5,800 bases of DNA. Origin: Acidimicrobiia bacterium. Its GTDB lineage: Bacteria > Actinomycetota > Acidimicrobiia > Spongiisociales > SHLN01. Of the stretch, positions 5,448 to 5,800 are shown piece after piece (the first letter of the stretch is position 1; every line of letters starts with the position of its first letter). Under the pieces are notes generated by a model, which had not been told where the DNA came from, ran no database searches, and worked only from the letters and a program-made list of their open reading frames with translations. The DNA lies in assembly GCA_013043085.1 (NCBI GenBank), contig JABDOU010000339.1, forward strand, positions 1 to 5,800, given 5' to 3'. The translations under genes and the position numbers were made by a program.

Positions 5448-5800
5448 CTACCGATTCCAGGGCTCGCCTGCGTCGGCATCCACGTTGTAATGGGCAATGG
5501 CGTCTGCCACCACCTGACCGTCGATCTCGCCATCGTCGACGAGCGCTCTCAGTACGGCAATGACGACATGGGCGGCGTTCGTTTCGAAAAACTTCCGGAG
5601 GTTTTCGCGGGTGTCGCTCCTTCCGAAACCATCGGTGCCTAGCGGTACGTAGCGACGTGGAACCCACCGCGCAATCTGGTCGGCAACGGAGGACATATAG
5701 TCGCTGACGGCAACAACAGGACCCTGTGACGAATGTAGCTGCTGGGTCACATACGGTTCGTGCGGGTGTTCAGTGGGATGGAGGCGATTCCACCTCTGGA
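5448..5800 (-). CDS. aceE: Pyruvate dehydrogenase E1 component, homodimeric type, C-terminal end (truncated by window edge)
   Basis: The frame is open from the right edge to TAG at 5448-5450 and gives the last 116 residues. Homodimeric E1 uses thiamine diphosphate to decarboxylate pyruvate and passes the acetyl group to the E2 lipoyl domain of the pyruvate dehydrogenase complex in the cytoplasm. Seen: RWNRLHPTEHPHEPYV, then GPVVAVSDYMSSVADQIARWV, then the hallmark LGTDGFGRSDTRENLRKFFE. After that come an Ala/Val helix and VVADAIAHYNVDAD just before the stop. These match the C-terminus of E. coli AceE block by block (WNMLHP, STDYM, LGTDGFGRSD, VVADAIAKFNIDAD). The GTG at 5750 is internal, not the start; the coding frame continues beyond the window. 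The thiamine-binding region is outside, so nothing can be said about it. The downstream membrane-protein gene begins with zero spacing. Confidence 0.95.
   Translation of the reverse strand, partial: QRWNRLHPTEHPHEPYVTQQLHSSQGPVVAVSDYMSSVADQIARWVPRRYVPLGTDGFGRSDTRENLRKFFETNAAHVVIAVLRALVDDGEIDGQVVADAIAHYNVDADAGEPWNR

Overview
The window looks like a piece of a GC-rich bacterial chromosome, probably actinobacterial and possibly close to the Acidimicrobiia. The placement is an inference. It rests on a homodimeric-type pyruvate dehydrogenase E1 (AceE), an actinobacterial-style rhomboid start, GTG/TTG starts, and three genes whose start codon sits 6-7 nt after a TANNNT -10 element, as in leaderless transcripts. 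I see no phage, transposon, CRISPR, tRNA or rRNA signal.

Layout. (1) Positions 1-313, minus strand: the N-terminal third or so of a rhomboid-family membrane protein, running off the left edge. (2) A 94-bp divergent intergenic region with a -10-like box at each end. (3) 408-869, plus strand: a small unrecognised protein with two tandem Cys4 zinc-ribbon-like modules of matching spacing. (4) 886-4457, plus strand: a tight four-gene run. It encodes an NADPH:quinone oxidoreductase (Qor), a DUF4380/aldose-epimerase-like protein (2-nt gap), an APH-fold small-molecule kinase (ATGA overlap) and a LinB/DhaA-type haloalkane dehalogenase. The dehalogenase 5' end is built from five degenerate 15-bp repeats, each opening with a possible start codon. 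(5) 4458-4583: a 126-bp convergent intergenic region with no clear terminator. (6) 4584-5447, minus strand: an unrecognised four-helix membrane protein whose TTG start directly abuts the stop of (7) aceE, 5448-5800, minus strand, of which only the C-terminal 116 residues are present.

How the genes may work together. The qor, DUF4380, kinase and dehalogenase genes are spaced like an operon. Between them they encode a redox enzyme, a sugar-mutarotase-like fold, a hydroxyl-phosphorylating fold and a carbon-halogen hydrolase, so a shared role in processing a small organic substrate is possible but not shown by the sequence. On the other strand, aceE and the membrane protein appear translationally coupled. 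The most unusual local structure is the in-frame start-codon repeat array at 3549-3623. Next are the complete absence of lysine from the kinase-like protein and the duplicated zinc ribbon.
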